Assembly (NCBI GenBank): GCA_965227905.1
Contig: OZ245780.1
Location: 1,116,001-1,180,000, forward strand
Source: CBDDHT01 sp965227905
Lineage (GTDB): Bacteria; Pseudomonadota; Alphaproteobacteria; Rhizobiales; Methyloligellaceae
Direction of reading: 5' to 3'
DNA length: 64,000 bases
Shown here: piece after piece, positions 7,647-16,113 of the stretch
Layout of the letters: each line of letters opens with the position of its first letter
Position numbering within the stretch: the first letter of the stretch is position 1
Notes under the pieces: model-generated
Databases searched by the model: none
Told to the model about the DNA's origin: nothing
Seen by the model: the letters and a program-made list of their open reading frames with translations, nothing else
Made by a program: the position numbers and the translations under genes

Positions 7647-9104
7647 TTATTGCGCGTATCGGAAACTGAAGACCAGCGTGCTGTTGCCGTTCCATTCATA
7701 GCGAGACACGCGGCAGTTCGAACCGATGACCGGCGCAGACCCGCGCATCACAACGCGTTTGCCGTTGCTGCTGATCTCACCATTGACCCGATAACCGAAT
7801 TTGCGGCGGCAACGACTCGAATAGACATAGGCCGTTCCGCTGTAGCTGTTGCCTGACTGTCGACCTGTAAACAGCAACGGGTCTACAAGCGATACGGCAC
7901 GAGCCATCCGTGAACTCGGTCTCTGGTAGTAGAATTTCCGGCTGTTGCCTTGTTTGGCAAGGCGCATGAGGGACCCGTTGTGGTCCCAGAACGTGCGCCG
8001 ATTGGCAGCGCGCTGGCGCTCCTCTTCCTCGCGTCGCCGGCGCTCGTCTTCAAGACGGACGAACTCCCGCTCCTTTCGCGTTTGATCCTCGCGTTGCTTT
8101 GCTTCCTGTGCTTGACGCTTGCGAGTTTCTTCAGCAGCAAGGCCGTCTCGTGCAGCACGCGCCATATCAGCAAAAAAGCCATTCGAATACCGGTTCAAAA
8201 AGGCGTCCCAGGCAGCCACATTGTTGATCCGCTGTGCCATCTCGAATGCTTTGGCCTCACTGATTTCATTCGTGTTTGGCTTGGGTGTCGATGTCTGTGG
8301 AGTCTTATCCGTATTGCCGCTCTGACCGCTCTTCGCGAAGTAGAACTCGCCGAGTAGTGAGACCGAAAGTTCAGGTGTCTGCTTCCCGCCTGTTGATTTG
8401 TTGACGTCGGACGCCACGCGGCGAAAGAGCGGGCCAACTTCTAAACCCGGAGTTGCAATATGCTGCAGAAGCGATTTGGTGAAAGGACTGTTTCGGTCAA
8501 TTCCGTCATCGGCCACTTGGCCGGGCTGCGTTGCATAGGCGACCAGTAGGCCTTGCGTGCGCGTCATACGGGCCAAGCCCCGTGTCTGAGCAATATTTCT
8601 CGTCCGGGCGACTGTGCGTTTCAGGTTTGCTTCGAGTGGATTGTCGCGGCAGGCATCGAGAATGACGAGCCGCACACCCTTGACCCGCGACATGTCGGCG
8701 ATGACGTCGTCGACCTTGGCCATCTCATAGGGCAGATCGGCTTCGTGCTGCAGCTTTGCATCGATCGGCATGAGATAGTTTTGACTTTGGAACTGCATGC
8801 CGTGACCGGCGTAGTAAAACAGAGCGGCATCCGCGCCATCCATTGCTCTGGCAAAGCGGCGGAAGGCGTTGTCCATCGCGGATTTCGTGAGATTGGATTC
8901 AGCGATGACATCGAAACCCAGCAGCTTGAGAGCGGTCGCAATATCGCTTGCATCGTTTGCCGGATTTGCGAGTTGCGGCGTGTTTGCGTAGGTCGAATTG
9001 CCGATAACCAGCGCCACGCGGCGCTGGGCCTGGGCAGTATCGGCGACCAGCGATGCAATGAGCCAGATCGACACGAACGCAACGATGATGCGGAGGTGTG
9101 ACAT
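7647..9104 (-). CDS. exported caspase-like (peptidase C14, metacaspase-type) protein
   Basis: A cysteine protease of the caspase fold, predicted to act outside the cytoplasm. ATG 9104 follows a GGTGAG ribosome site and opens with a signal peptide ending near residue 27 (cleavage around AQA-Q). The caspase domain runs about 28-260 with catalytic His101 (YYAGHGMQ) and Cys152 (LDACRDNP), both present. A low-complexity Glu/Arg/Lys-rich coiled segment (about 320-370) joins a C-terminal domain of unknown type rich in Ser, Tyr and Arg and holding two Cys. 485 aa. It is divergent from the membrane/P-loop pair, with 193 nt between starts. Targets are unknown. Activity is inferred from the intact dyad. 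Confidence 0.9.
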   Translation of the reverse strand: MSHLRIIVAFVSIWLIASLVADTAQAQRRVALVIGNSTYANTPQLANPANDASDIATALKLLGFDVIAESNLTKSAMDNAFRRFARAMDGADAALFYYAGHGMQFQSQNYLMPIDAKLQHEADLPYEMAKVDDVIADMSRVKGVRLVILDACRDNPLEANLKRTVARTRNIAQTRGLARMTRTQGLLVAYATQPGQVADDGIDRNSPFTKSLLQHIATPGLEVGPLFRRVASDVNKSTGGKQTPELSVSLLGEFYFAKSGQSGNTDKTPQTSTPKPNTNEISEAKAFEMAQRINNVAAWDAFLNRYSNGFFADMARAARDGLAAEETRKRQAQEAKQREDQTRKEREFVRLEDERRRREEEERQRAANRRTFWDHNGSLMRLAKQGNSRKFYYQRPSSRMARAVSLVDPLLFTGRQSGNSYSGTAYVYSSRCRRKFGYRVNGEISSNGKRVVMRGSAPVIGSNCRVSRYEWNGNSTLVFSFRYAQ

Positions 9105-9297
9105 CGTTCTCACCCGAAAGGCCGGAATTGACACGCAAACTCCGCATATGCGGGGTTTATTTGCAGCAGCCTAACCATTCGAAGCGTCGACGGCAATTGC
9201 CTCAAGATCGACAGCAAACCAGCGAAACTTGGATCTGACGTATACGCTCAATTGCAGTAGGGTTGCCTGGGACGATCGGAAGAAGAAGGGAGACGGG

Positions 9298-10413
9298 ATG
9301 AGTTCTCAGGTCGAATTCAGCCTGGAAGGCGGTGATGATTCTGAAAGTGATTCCATCACTTGTCGCGTTCAAATCAACGACCAAGAACTGTTCGGGCATG
9401 AGGGGACGTTCAAGCTCAAGGCGAACATCAAGGTACACGACAGCCGCGGCATCGACGAGAGCACCGTGCTCTTCGAGAAAAAGTTTCAGATCAAGCAACC
9501 GCTCGAGGTCTTTACGATCCCGCGTAAATCGATCCGGGCCTACAGCTACAATGGGCGCATGATCGATATGGAGGTCCATACCGTTCTCGAGGTGGACGAT
9601 GCCATGATCTTCGACACGACGGTTTCAGAAGAGCAGGAACTAAAGATCGGTCTGAAACCGCCGGTCCGAACGGACGCAAGTGCGATCGTCGAACCTGGAG
9701 ATAGTTTTTTCTTCTACTCGAACCTCAAGGCGATACCGATTGGCAATCAGTTGATGACGATTGGGCTTGCCGCTGTCGGTGCCATCGTGATCGCGCTCAA
9801 CATGACGATCGGCACCCATGACCAGTTCGTTCCCGAGGCGAGTGTCTATTTTTACGACCATACGGACTCCGACGGCGACTCGGAATCTCCGTTCATGAAA
9901 GCCCTCATGGGAAGTGGGGCAATCGGAACCGCACTCTGGTTTGCTATCAAAGACCAGCTGCGACGCTACATGACGTTTCGACTAGGCAAATTGCCGGAGC
10001 GACTCCAGCCGGAAAAGGAATATCGCGCTTCCGACTTCTTCACCGGTCGCTCAAAGGTGCCGCTTGAGAATGTCACGTTGCGGTTCGTCGCGTCGAACAT
10101 GGAACATGGACAATATGAGCGCGGTTCTGGAACAGACCGCCGTACGGTCAGTTTCAGTGAGCCGATCAGAGGTGTGGTGATCTTCGAGAAGACCGTACCT
10201 TCTATCCCGGCCAAGATGCCGATTGCGCCCTATTTCAATGACAGGGTTAGCTTTACGACCATGTTCGAACTTCTGTATCCGCCCTACATGACGTCGTCGA
10301 CGCACGGGATGAATGTTCACTGGGAGATACAGCTTCTGCATCCGCTGTTTGTCGATCAGGAAATTATTGGACCGAAGGAACGATTCAAATATGAGGACTT
10401 TCTCCGTTCATGA
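9298..10413 (+). CDS. membrane-anchored protein of unknown function
   Basis: I do not recognise this family. 371 aa from ATG 9298, which follows GGGAGACGG. The N-terminal 140 residues are beta-rich and acidic at the start (GGDDSESDS). A likely membrane helix lies at about 151-171 (GLAAVGAIVIALNM), with a second weaker one at about 200-218. The C-terminal domain (about 230-371) is again beta-rich, ending in a segment of the form HGMNVHWEIQLLHP that faintly recalls arrestin-like beta sandwiches; that likeness is a guess. The stop overlaps the next gene's start (ATGA, 10410-10413), so the two products are translationally coupled and probably work together. Confidence 0.75.
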   Translation: MSSQVEFSLEGGDDSESDSITCRVQINDQELFGHEGTFKLKANIKVHDSRGIDESTVLFEKKFQIKQPLEVFTIPRKSIRAYSYNGRMIDMEVHTVLEVDDAMIFDTTVSEEQELKIGLKPPVRTDASAIVEPGDSFFFYSNLKAIPIGNQLMTIGLAAVGAIVIALNMTIGTHDQFVPEASVYFYDHTDSDGDSESPFMKALMGSGAIGTALWFAIKDQLRRYMTFRLGKLPERLQPEKEYRASDFFTGRSKVPLENVTLRFVASNMEHGQYERGSGTDRRTVSFSEPIRGVVIFEKTVPSIPAKMPIAPYFNDRVSFTTMFELLYPPYMTSSTHGMNVHWEIQLLHPLFVDQEIIGPKERFKYEDFLRS

Positions 10414-11003
10414 CCGGTCCGGCCGATTTCTTTCCTATCTGTGACGACTTCGACGACCATCTGGGATTGTTGGAGATGGATTTCGCGAAGGTGCAGCTTG
10501 TCGTCTTTCACGGGGCAAGCGGCAGTGGAAAATCAACCTATTTGAATGAATTGCTAAGGGTGCATCCTGATTTCTGCAGCCGTCCCGCTGTCGTCATCGG
10601 AGGCGGCAAGATCGACTGGGGTTCCGTACAAAAGCCGGCGACCGAACTTGTCGTGGTGGAAGAACTCTTGGAAAACCGGGAAGTCATGGATATTGCCAAA
10701 TTGCTGCGAGCCGGTCATCGGGTCATGGCGGCGAGCCACTTGCATCCCTGGATCACAGGTCTCCTGGGCGTTACCTGGCCGACTGTGCAATTTGCGACCG
10801 ACCGCGATCCAACCAAAATCGAGCGCCTGCTGTCGAGTCGCGGTATTCGCTATAATCCAAAGACAGTCGCTGCCTTCTGCAAAATCCACGGTGCGACGTT
10901 CACGGATGTCGAGATCGTTCTCGAGCATTGCGGCGGTCATGATTTCGATCGGGCTTTCCAAAAGTTTCAGCGCTATTGCTCGATCGAGCGGCGTCCGGTT
11001 TAG
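10410..11003 (+). CDS. small P-loop ATP-binding protein, partner of the upstream membrane protein
   Basis: 197 aa nucleotide-binding protein. Walker A GASGSGKST is at residues 35-43. A hydrophobic strand LVVVEELLE (about 79-87) with paired acids fits Walker B, and MAASH (about 105-109) resembles a sensor strand, so the order fits an ASCE-type NTPase such as an ABC/AAA-related domain. There is no transmembrane helix and no ABC signature motif. It starts within the stop codon of the membrane protein, and its own stop overlaps the convergent deiminase stop by 3 nt. The C-terminal 60 residues are Cys/His-containing but show no clear metal motif. Function unknown; an ATPase energising or sensing through its partner is inference. 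Confidence 0.78.
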   Translation: MTGPADFFPICDDFDDHLGLLEMDFAKVQLVVFHGASGSGKSTYLNELLRVHPDFCSRPAVVIGGGKIDWGSVQKPATELVVVEELLENREVMDIAKLLRAGHRVMAASHLHPWITGLLGVTWPTVQFATDRDPTKIERLLSSRGIRYNPKTVAAFCKIHGATFTDVEIVLEHCGGHDFDRAFQKFQRYCSIERRPV

Positions 11004-12142
11004 GTCGCGAGAGGTTGTTGCTGTGTCGCGCAATGAACGCCGCCACCTGCAAATCCGAGTGGATCGATATTCAGCATGACGATCTCCCGGCCCGGATGCA
11101 GCTCCGCGAGCAGCGCATGCGCCGCCGTGTCAGCTTTATCGTCTCCAAATTCGGCGCTGATGACAGCGCCGTTGCAGACATAATAGTTCACATAACTCGC
11201 CACAAATTCCGGATCGTCTGCTCGAATTCGAACAGGGTCGTTCAGTGCGATAATCTCGAGTCTGCGACCGTTGGCGTCGGTTGCATGCTTGAGAATCTCG
11301 TGTGTCTCTAGTGCGGCCGCGGACCACGGGTCGTGTGGGTCCGGCCGTTCCGGAAGCTGAATCAGTACTACGCCCGGCTCCACGAACCGTGCCAATGAGT
11401 CGATATGATAGTCGGTGATGTCGGCACCTCGCCGACCCGGCGCCCAAATCATCTTTTGACCGCCGAGAGCACCGAGCAGTCTTCTTTCAATTTCATCGCG
11501 CGTCAGCGTGCTTCGGCCTGACGCGACCCAGGAACTCTCGTGAGCAAGTAGGGTGCCTTCTCCATCGAATTCGACGCCGCCGCTTTCGCCAATGATGCCC
11601 GAATCAAAGCGGCGCAGCTCGAGCTTTCGAGCGATGCGAGCTGCGATTTTGCCGTCATTTGCAAAGGATTGCTTTTTGCCCCAGCCATTGAAATTGAGAT
11701 CTGAGATGGCGAACTCTCCATCGGGGGAGCGCACAAAGGTTGGGCCTGAGTCCCTGCACCACAGATCGTCGACAGGCATCGGCCAAATGTCGATATCGGG
11801 TCCCAGCGCGGTACGCGCACCTGCGATCTGGTTGTCCCTTGCAAGCATTACGACAGGTTCAAACCGGTCAATTGCTCTGGCTATCGTCGCGATGGTGCCG
11901 CGAACGGCTTTCAGTTCCCGACGAGTTCCATAGATAGCCTCTTGTGCCGGCCATTGCATGAAAGTGCGCTGATGGGGTGAAGACTCGGGTGGCAATTTGA
12001 AACCGGCATCCTTGGCAGACACGTCTCTATCCCTGGCATGAGTGATGCGGTCCGGCTGCGCTGACAAAAGGCTGGCGAGACCGGCGCCAAGGCCCGCGCG
12101 AAGGGCGCTGCGACGAGTCAGTTTTCGGCCAACACCCGTCAT
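11000..12142 (-). CDS. agmatine deiminase family protein with Tat signal
   Basis: Member of the peptidyl-arginine/agmatine deiminase family, which hydrolyses agmatine to N-carbamoylputrescine and ammonia on the polyamine route. 380 aa. The N-terminus carries a twin-arginine signal (LTRRSALRAGLGAGLASLL, about residues 8-26), so the enzyme should be exported folded to the periplasm. The catalytic core follows, with FMQWPA, WCRDSGPTFV and GGVEFDGEG, and ends in the nucleophile loop GGGVHCATQQQP, Cys near 371. A peptidyl-arginine deiminase is the alternative assignment. It overlaps the end of the P-loop gene. No putrescine carbamoylase gene is nearby. Confidence 0.9.
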   Translation of the reverse strand: MTGVGRKLTRRSALRAGLGAGLASLLSAQPDRITHARDRDVSAKDAGFKLPPESSPHQRTFMQWPAQEAIYGTRRELKAVRGTIATIARAIDRFEPVVMLARDNQIAGARTALGPDIDIWPMPVDDLWCRDSGPTFVRSPDGEFAISDLNFNGWGKKQSFANDGKIAARIARKLELRRFDSGIIGESGGVEFDGEGTLLAHESSWVASGRSTLTRDEIERRLLGALGGQKMIWAPGRRGADITDYHIDSLARFVEPGVVLIQLPERPDPHDPWSAAALETHEILKHATDANGRRLEIIALNDPVRIRADDPEFVASYVNYYVCNGAVISAEFGDDKADTAAHALLAELHPGREIVMLNIDPLGFAGGGVHCATQQQPLAT

Positions 12143-12172
12143 GATAACGGGCCTGAGTGTATGCCACTGTCT

Positions 12173-12877
12173 CTATGAGTCGTATCGGTCGTGATGTCGA
12201 ACCCATGACATTGTATGGTCAAGACCGTCTTCATCGCGCCCTTTGGGTACAAGATCCAAATACTGATAGGTCGTGATAAAGGGATCGAGCCCTCGAGCAT
12301 AGCAGGAATAAGTGTGGAAGAGCGTGCCGTCCTTGCCCTTGTAGAACACACTTATGCCCGGTGCCTCGGTAATCGGGAAAGGTTGGTGTGTGTAGTTGTA
12401 GGCGACATCGCCGGATGCGATCTCATCGGCACTGAAACTGACATGAAAATCCTGATTGAAGTCGGTGTCCAGCGACGAGACCCAAGGGAATGTCCAACCC
12501 ATTCGGCTCTTGAACGCCTGGATTGTGTCCATTGAAGTCCGCGATATCGCTACCAGCGTGACATCGCGCTGGTTCAGGTGAATGACGGCCGGTTCGAAAT
12601 GATCCGCCAAGTAGGAGCATGAAGGGCATCCCTGCTCCCAATCCGGACCGTACATGAAATGATAGACAACGAGTTGCTGGCGGCCGTCGAATAAGTCGGA
12701 AAGCGATACCGGTCCTGCCGTGTCTTTGAAGGTGTAGGTCTTTTCGACCTTCTCCCAAGGCAAAGCCTGGCGTTCCCTCGCAAGGGCGGCACGTGCTTGC
12801 GTGAATTGTTTTTCTTTTGCAAGAAAGGCTTTCCGTCTCTCCAGCCATTCCTCATGCGACACGATTTGGTTTTTCAT
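12173..12877 (-). CDS. DUF899 family thioredoxin-like protein
   Basis: 234 aa, starting at ATG 12877 after AAGGAACGAG. The thioredoxin-fold domain has a Cys-x2-Cys pair in GCPSCSYLADHF and the family segments VVYHFMYGPDWEQ, DVTLVAISR and GISVFYKGKDG. The biochemical role is not established; a redox function is suggested by the fold and Cys pair. It lies 27 nt downstream of the ArsR-type regulator, a pairing common for DUF899 proteins, so the regulator almost certainly controls it. Confidence 0.9.
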   Translation of the reverse strand: MKNQIVSHEEWLERRKAFLAKEKQFTQARAALARERQALPWEKVEKTYTFKDTAGPVSLSDLFDGRQQLVVYHFMYGPDWEQGCPSCSYLADHFEPAVIHLNQRDVTLVAISRTSMDTIQAFKSRMGWTFPWVSSLDTDFNQDFHVSFSADEIASGDVAYNYTHQPFPITEAPGISVFYKGKDGTLFHTYSCYARGLDPFITTYQYLDLVPKGRDEDGLDHTMSWVRHHDRYDS

Positions 12878-12904
12878 GAGTCTCGTTCCTTGTGAGTCCA
12901 CGGC

Positions 12905-13240
12905 CTAGTCAGCTTGATCGGCATTTGCGTCGAGATAGGCGCCAAGTTCATCCAGGCTCTCTTCCCAGAATTCCCGGTATTGGCCGGTCCAGTCATGGAC
13001 GTCCCTCAGTGCCGAAGGGTTGGCACGGTAGATCCGGAAGCGGCCTTGCGTCTCGCGGGAGACGAGGCCCGCCTCGAGCAATACTTTCAAATGCTGCGAA
13101 ACGGCTGCCATCGAAATATCGAAGAAGCCCGCGATCTCTTGGACCGGGCGTGCACCGGCGCGCAACAAGTCGAGCATCGTCCGACGATTTGGATCGGCGA
13201 TCGCATGGAAGACGCTAATCTGGGCTTCTGCATTCTGCAT
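12905..13240 (-). CDS. ArsR-family winged-helix transcriptional regulator
   Basis: 111 aa. The N-terminal ADPNRRTMLDLLRAG and recognition helix segment DISMAAVSQHLKVLLEAGLV (about 40-60) are typical of ArsR/SmtB repressors of the metal-independent type that sit beside DUF899 or SRPBCC genes. No metal-binding Cys pair is visible. A 20-bp palindrome lies 7 nt upstream of the start codon, a clear autoregulatory operator candidate. It is the first gene of a two-gene operon with DUF899. Confidence 0.93.
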   Translation of the reverse strand: MQNAEAQISVFHAIADPNRRTMLDLLRAGARPVQEIAGFFDISMAAVSQHLKVLLEAGLVSRETQGRFRIYRANPSALRDVHDWTGQYREFWEESLDELGAYLDANADQAD

Positions 13241-13246
13241 AGATAT

Positions 13247-13266
13247 ATTTAAGTAAATGCTTAAAT
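13247..13266. promoter_or_regulatory. ArsR-type operator palindrome
   Basis: ATTTAAG (13247-13253) and CTTAAAT (13260-13266) are perfect 7-bp arms around TAAATG, directly before the regulator start at 13240. AT-rich 7-6-7 symmetry is usual for ArsR-family sites. Confidence 0.75.
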
Positions 13267-13412
13267 GAAGCTATGCAAGCGGAAAATTGACGAGATATGT
13301 GGGATTTTTTGATCCGACGTCTGAGAGCCTTGCCTGTATACTGACGCTCAATTGGCAGCGGTTTGCAGTTGCCGATGTCAAAGATCGACAGGTTTCAAAG
13401 AAGGGAACAGGT

Positions 13413-13793
13413 ATGGGTCGGGAGGTAACGATCGCGCTGCTTGACGAAATTCAGGACGGTTTCAACCGGCACGATGTGGATGGAATATTGGCGCATTTCG
13501 TCGATGACTGCGAATGGCTGATGGCGCGGGGACCGAACGCACCTGAAGGCCGTCGCTGTATGGGAAAAGAGGAGATTGGCACTGTGCTCCGGGAACGCTA
13601 CGGGGAAATCCCCGATATGCGCTGGGAAGACATCCAACATTGGATCTGCGATCAGACGAAAGCCGTCTCGGAATGGGTGGTTCGCGGTACGCCTAAGGGT
13701 GGTGCGTCCTTCGAATATGTCGGCTGTGATCTTTGGGAGTTTCGCGATGGCTATGTCACGAAGAAAGACACGTACTGGAAATATATCGGCTGA
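13413..13793 (+). CDS. SnoaL/NTF2-like fold protein
   Basis: 126 aa from ATG 13413 after AAGGGAACAG. The pattern 'DEIQDGFNRHDVDGILAHF ... DDCEW' followed by C-terminal strands (KAVSEWVVRGTPKGG, YVGCDLWEFRDGYVTKKDTYWKY) is that of nuclear-transport-factor-2-like proteins of the SnoaL type. These can be isomerases, hydrolases or plain binding proteins, and nothing here fixes the ligand. It is divergent from the ArsR gene (172 nt between starts), so the operator could also affect it. Confidence 0.8.
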   Translation: MGREVTIALLDEIQDGFNRHDVDGILAHFVDDCEWLMARGPNAPEGRRCMGKEEIGTVLRERYGEIPDMRWEDIQHWICDQTKAVSEWVVRGTPKGGASFEYVGCDLWEFRDGYVTKKDTYWKYIG

Positions 13794-13796
13794 GAC

Positions 13797-14321
13797 CTAA
13801 TTGCCGAGGTTTTTCCGCGATTCATTGAGGAAATGTTGAATCGCCTCAAAGACATCATCTTCGGTGCAGTCCAGATCACCCGTGTAGATTTCCAGTGGTG
13901 GCCTGTATCCGGGATTTATCGATGGCGCACTGTTCGGCGGGGTTGCAAGCCGGTGGAGTGTGACGTTGACATACTTCATCGAGACGGATGGACCGACCAG
14001 TTCTTTGACTTCGACGTCTTCTATTTCCGGCCAGCTAATGATCGTCGCCCTGCGCCATCCCGGGCGAAACCAGATGCCCTGATCATCAATAAGCAGAGCA
14101 CGCCTTCGCTGAAAGAGTCCGTCACCCCAGATCCACCAAAGGCAGCCAGCCACCAGGGCGCCGAAGATATACATACAGTACCATGCTGCCGACTTCACAA
14201 ATTCGGGCCCGCTCACAAACATCAAGATGCTTGCAAGAAGCAATGACGAGAGGAAGAGCGCTGGAGAGATCAGGCTCCACAACTTGTTGCGCGCAATCAG
14301 GCTAGGGATGTCCGCTCGCAT
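13797..14321 (-). CDS. two-helix membrane protein, unknown function
   Basis: 174 aa. Two membrane segments at about residues 15-36 and 46-66 are followed by a cytoplasmic domain of beta-strand pattern (RRALLIDDQGIWFRPGWRRATIISWPEIEDVEV), resembling the PH-like domains of the STM3941/YdbT type. The family is only tentative. It is convergent with the SnoaL gene, 3 nt between stops, and lies downstream of the porG-porD operon across a 148-nt gap in which I see no terminator. Confidence 0.7.
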   Translation of the reverse strand: MRADIPSLIARNKLWSLISPALFLSSLLLASILMFVSGPEFVKSAAWYCMYIFGALVAGCLWWIWGDGLFQRRRALLIDDQGIWFRPGWRRATIISWPEIEDVEVKELVGPSVSMKYVNVTLHRLATPPNSAPSINPGYRPPLEIYTGDLDCTEDDVFEAIQHFLNESRKNLGN

Positions 14322-14469
14322 GTTTCGATCGATCTGTCCGGCGTTGAATTCGGTACGACTAGTTTCCGATTCCGGACACTATGACAACCTGCGAACGGAT
14401 CAACCTCTCTGCATCCGATAGTTTGCGACCCTTGGCCGCGTTCCATGCCGGATCGCGTAAGCCGGCGTC

Positions 14470-16113
14470 TCAGATTTCCTCAGGTACCATTTTGATCGCA
14501 CCGCAGGGGCACTCGGCGACGCAAATCCCGCATCCTTTGCAGAAGTCATAGTCGAACTTGAACCGCTTTCCGGGGCCGAGTTTGATCACAGCATTGTCCG
14601 GACAGACGCCATAGCAATTGTCGCACTCGAAGCAGTTGCCGCAAGACAGGCAGCGGCGTGCCTCATAGAGCGCGTTTGTTTCATCGAGTCCGCCAAGGAC
14701 TTCGCCGAAGGTCGTCTGACGCCGTGCAATGTCGAGTGTCTGCTGCACGGTCTCCGGTGCATTTGCATAGTACCAGGGATTGAGTTTCTGGAAGTCTGCC
14801 AGCTCGTGTCGCGGCCCGGCATCGTAGACTTCTCCTTGTAGCCAGGCATCGATGCAGCGTGCTGCATGTTTGCCGTGGCCAACCGCGACCGTGACAGTGC
14901 GTTCGGAGGGAACCATATCCCCGCCGGCAAAGACGCCTTTATGGCCGGTCATCATCTGAGAGTTGACTTGGATCATTCTGTCGACAATTTCGACGTCGTC
15001 CAGTCGCTCGACAAAAGACGTGTCGACATTCTGACCGAGAGCCATCACGACGGTATCGGCTTCGAGTTCGTCATACTCGCCGGTGGGTTCGGGGCGGCCA
15101 TCCTCGTTGAGACGCATACGCTCCACGACGATCTTGTCTCCGGTACCGACCTCTTTGATGGTCGTCAGCCAATTGACGATCACACCTTCCTCGATAGCTT
15201 CATCCATCTCGAAGTCGTGCGCCGGCATTTGGTCTCGCGTCCGCCTGTAGACAATGACCGCTTCTTTGGCGCCCAGTCGTTTCGCCGTGCGCGCCACATC
15301 GACAGCGGTGTTGCCGCCGCCATAGACAACGACGCGCCGACCAAGCATCGGCTTGTTCTCCGACGTCTCCATTTCACGGAGAACGCCAACCGCGTCGAGG
15401 ATCTTTCCGGCATCGGCGCTCGGAATATTGACCCGATTGGCCAGATGCGCCCCAATGGCGAGGAAGACAGCATCGAAATTGCCGTCAGTGCGCTCTTTTG
15501 CAATGTCCTCGACCTTCCGATTCAGGATGATTTCGACACCCATGTCGCTGATGCGCTGGATATTCGCTTCTACGATGTCGCGCGGCAGGCGGTAGGCGGG
15601 AATGCCGAATCGCATCATACCGCCAGCTACCGGACCGGCTTCGTAGATCGTGACCATGTGGCCCAGTCTGCGGAGATGATAGGCTGCCGAGAGTCCAGAT
15701 GGACCGGCACCGATAACGAGGATCCGTTTTCCCGTATCTTCGGCAATGGTCTCTGGTGTCCATCCCTGTTTGCGCGCTTCGTCGTCGAGGAACCGTTCAA
15801 CCGCGTGAATATTCACAGCACTGTCGATTTCCTTGCGATTGCAGGCATCTTCGCAAGGGTGGTAGCAGGCTCGGCCCATGATGCCGGGTAACGGATTGTT
15901 GCGCATGATCTCCTGCCATGCACCGTGATAGTCGCCCTCTTCGGCAAGTCCCAACCAGGCCTGAATGTTCTCGCCGGCCGGGCAGGCATCGTTGCAAGGG
16001 GGAAGTCGGTCAAGATAGACCGGCCGTTCTGTTCGCCAGCTTCCGGTCTGGTTCTCAAGGCTGGTTCCGACTTCGAGTGTGATGGCAAATGGGGCTGTCG
16101 TTGGAACGCTCAT
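14470..16113 (-). CDS. GltD-type NAD(P)-binding flavoprotein fused to a 2[4Fe-4S] ferredoxin (oxidoreductase delta module)
   Basis: 547 aa. The N-terminal domain carries Cys clusters of the glutamate synthase small-subunit type (PPCNDACPAGENIQ, CYHPCEDACN). Next come the FAD-binding GAGPSGLSAAYHLRRLG and the NADPH-binding GGGNTAVDVARTAKRLG. The last 60 residues hold two ferredoxin clusters (CGNCFECDNCYGVCP and CKGCGICVAECPCG). It overlaps porB by ATGA, so it is part of that complex: the ferredoxin part replaces the usual delta subunit, and the flavoprotein part can pass electrons between the complex and NAD(P). The direction of electron flow is inference. A stand-alone GltD is unlikely because no gltB is adjacent. 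Confidence 0.9.
   Translation of the reverse strand: MSVPTTAPFAITLEVGTSLENQTGSWRTERPVYLDRLPPCNDACPAGENIQAWLGLAEEGDYHGAWQEIMRNNPLPGIMGRACYHPCEDACNRKEIDSAVNIHAVERFLDDEARKQGWTPETIAEDTGKRILVIGAGPSGLSAAYHLRRLGHMVTIYEAGPVAGGMMRFGIPAYRLPRDIVEANIQRISDMGVEIILNRKVEDIAKERTDGNFDAVFLAIGAHLANRVNIPSADAGKILDAVGVLREMETSENKPMLGRRVVVYGGGNTAVDVARTAKRLGAKEAVIVYRRTRDQMPAHDFEMDEAIEEGVIVNWLTTIKEVGTGDKIVVERMRLNEDGRPEPTGEYDELEADTVVMALGQNVDTSFVERLDDVEIVDRMIQVNSQMMTGHKGVFAGGDMVPSERTVTVAVGHGKHAARCIDAWLQGEVYDAGPRHELADFQKLNPWYYANAPETVQQTLDIARRQTTFGEVLGGLDETNALYEARRCLSCGNCFECDNCYGVCPDNAVIKLGPGKRFKFDYDFCKGCGICVAECPCGAIKMVPEEI

Noticed and set aside
7647..12877. Anti-phage defence island
   Set aside because: The caspase has a signal peptide and no nuclease, reverse transcriptase or phage gene is near; there is no direct evidence for defence.
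14866..15891. 341-codon plus-strand frame inside the GltD-ferredoxin gene
   Set aside because: Antisense to a clearly conserved gene with all motifs in place on the minus strand.
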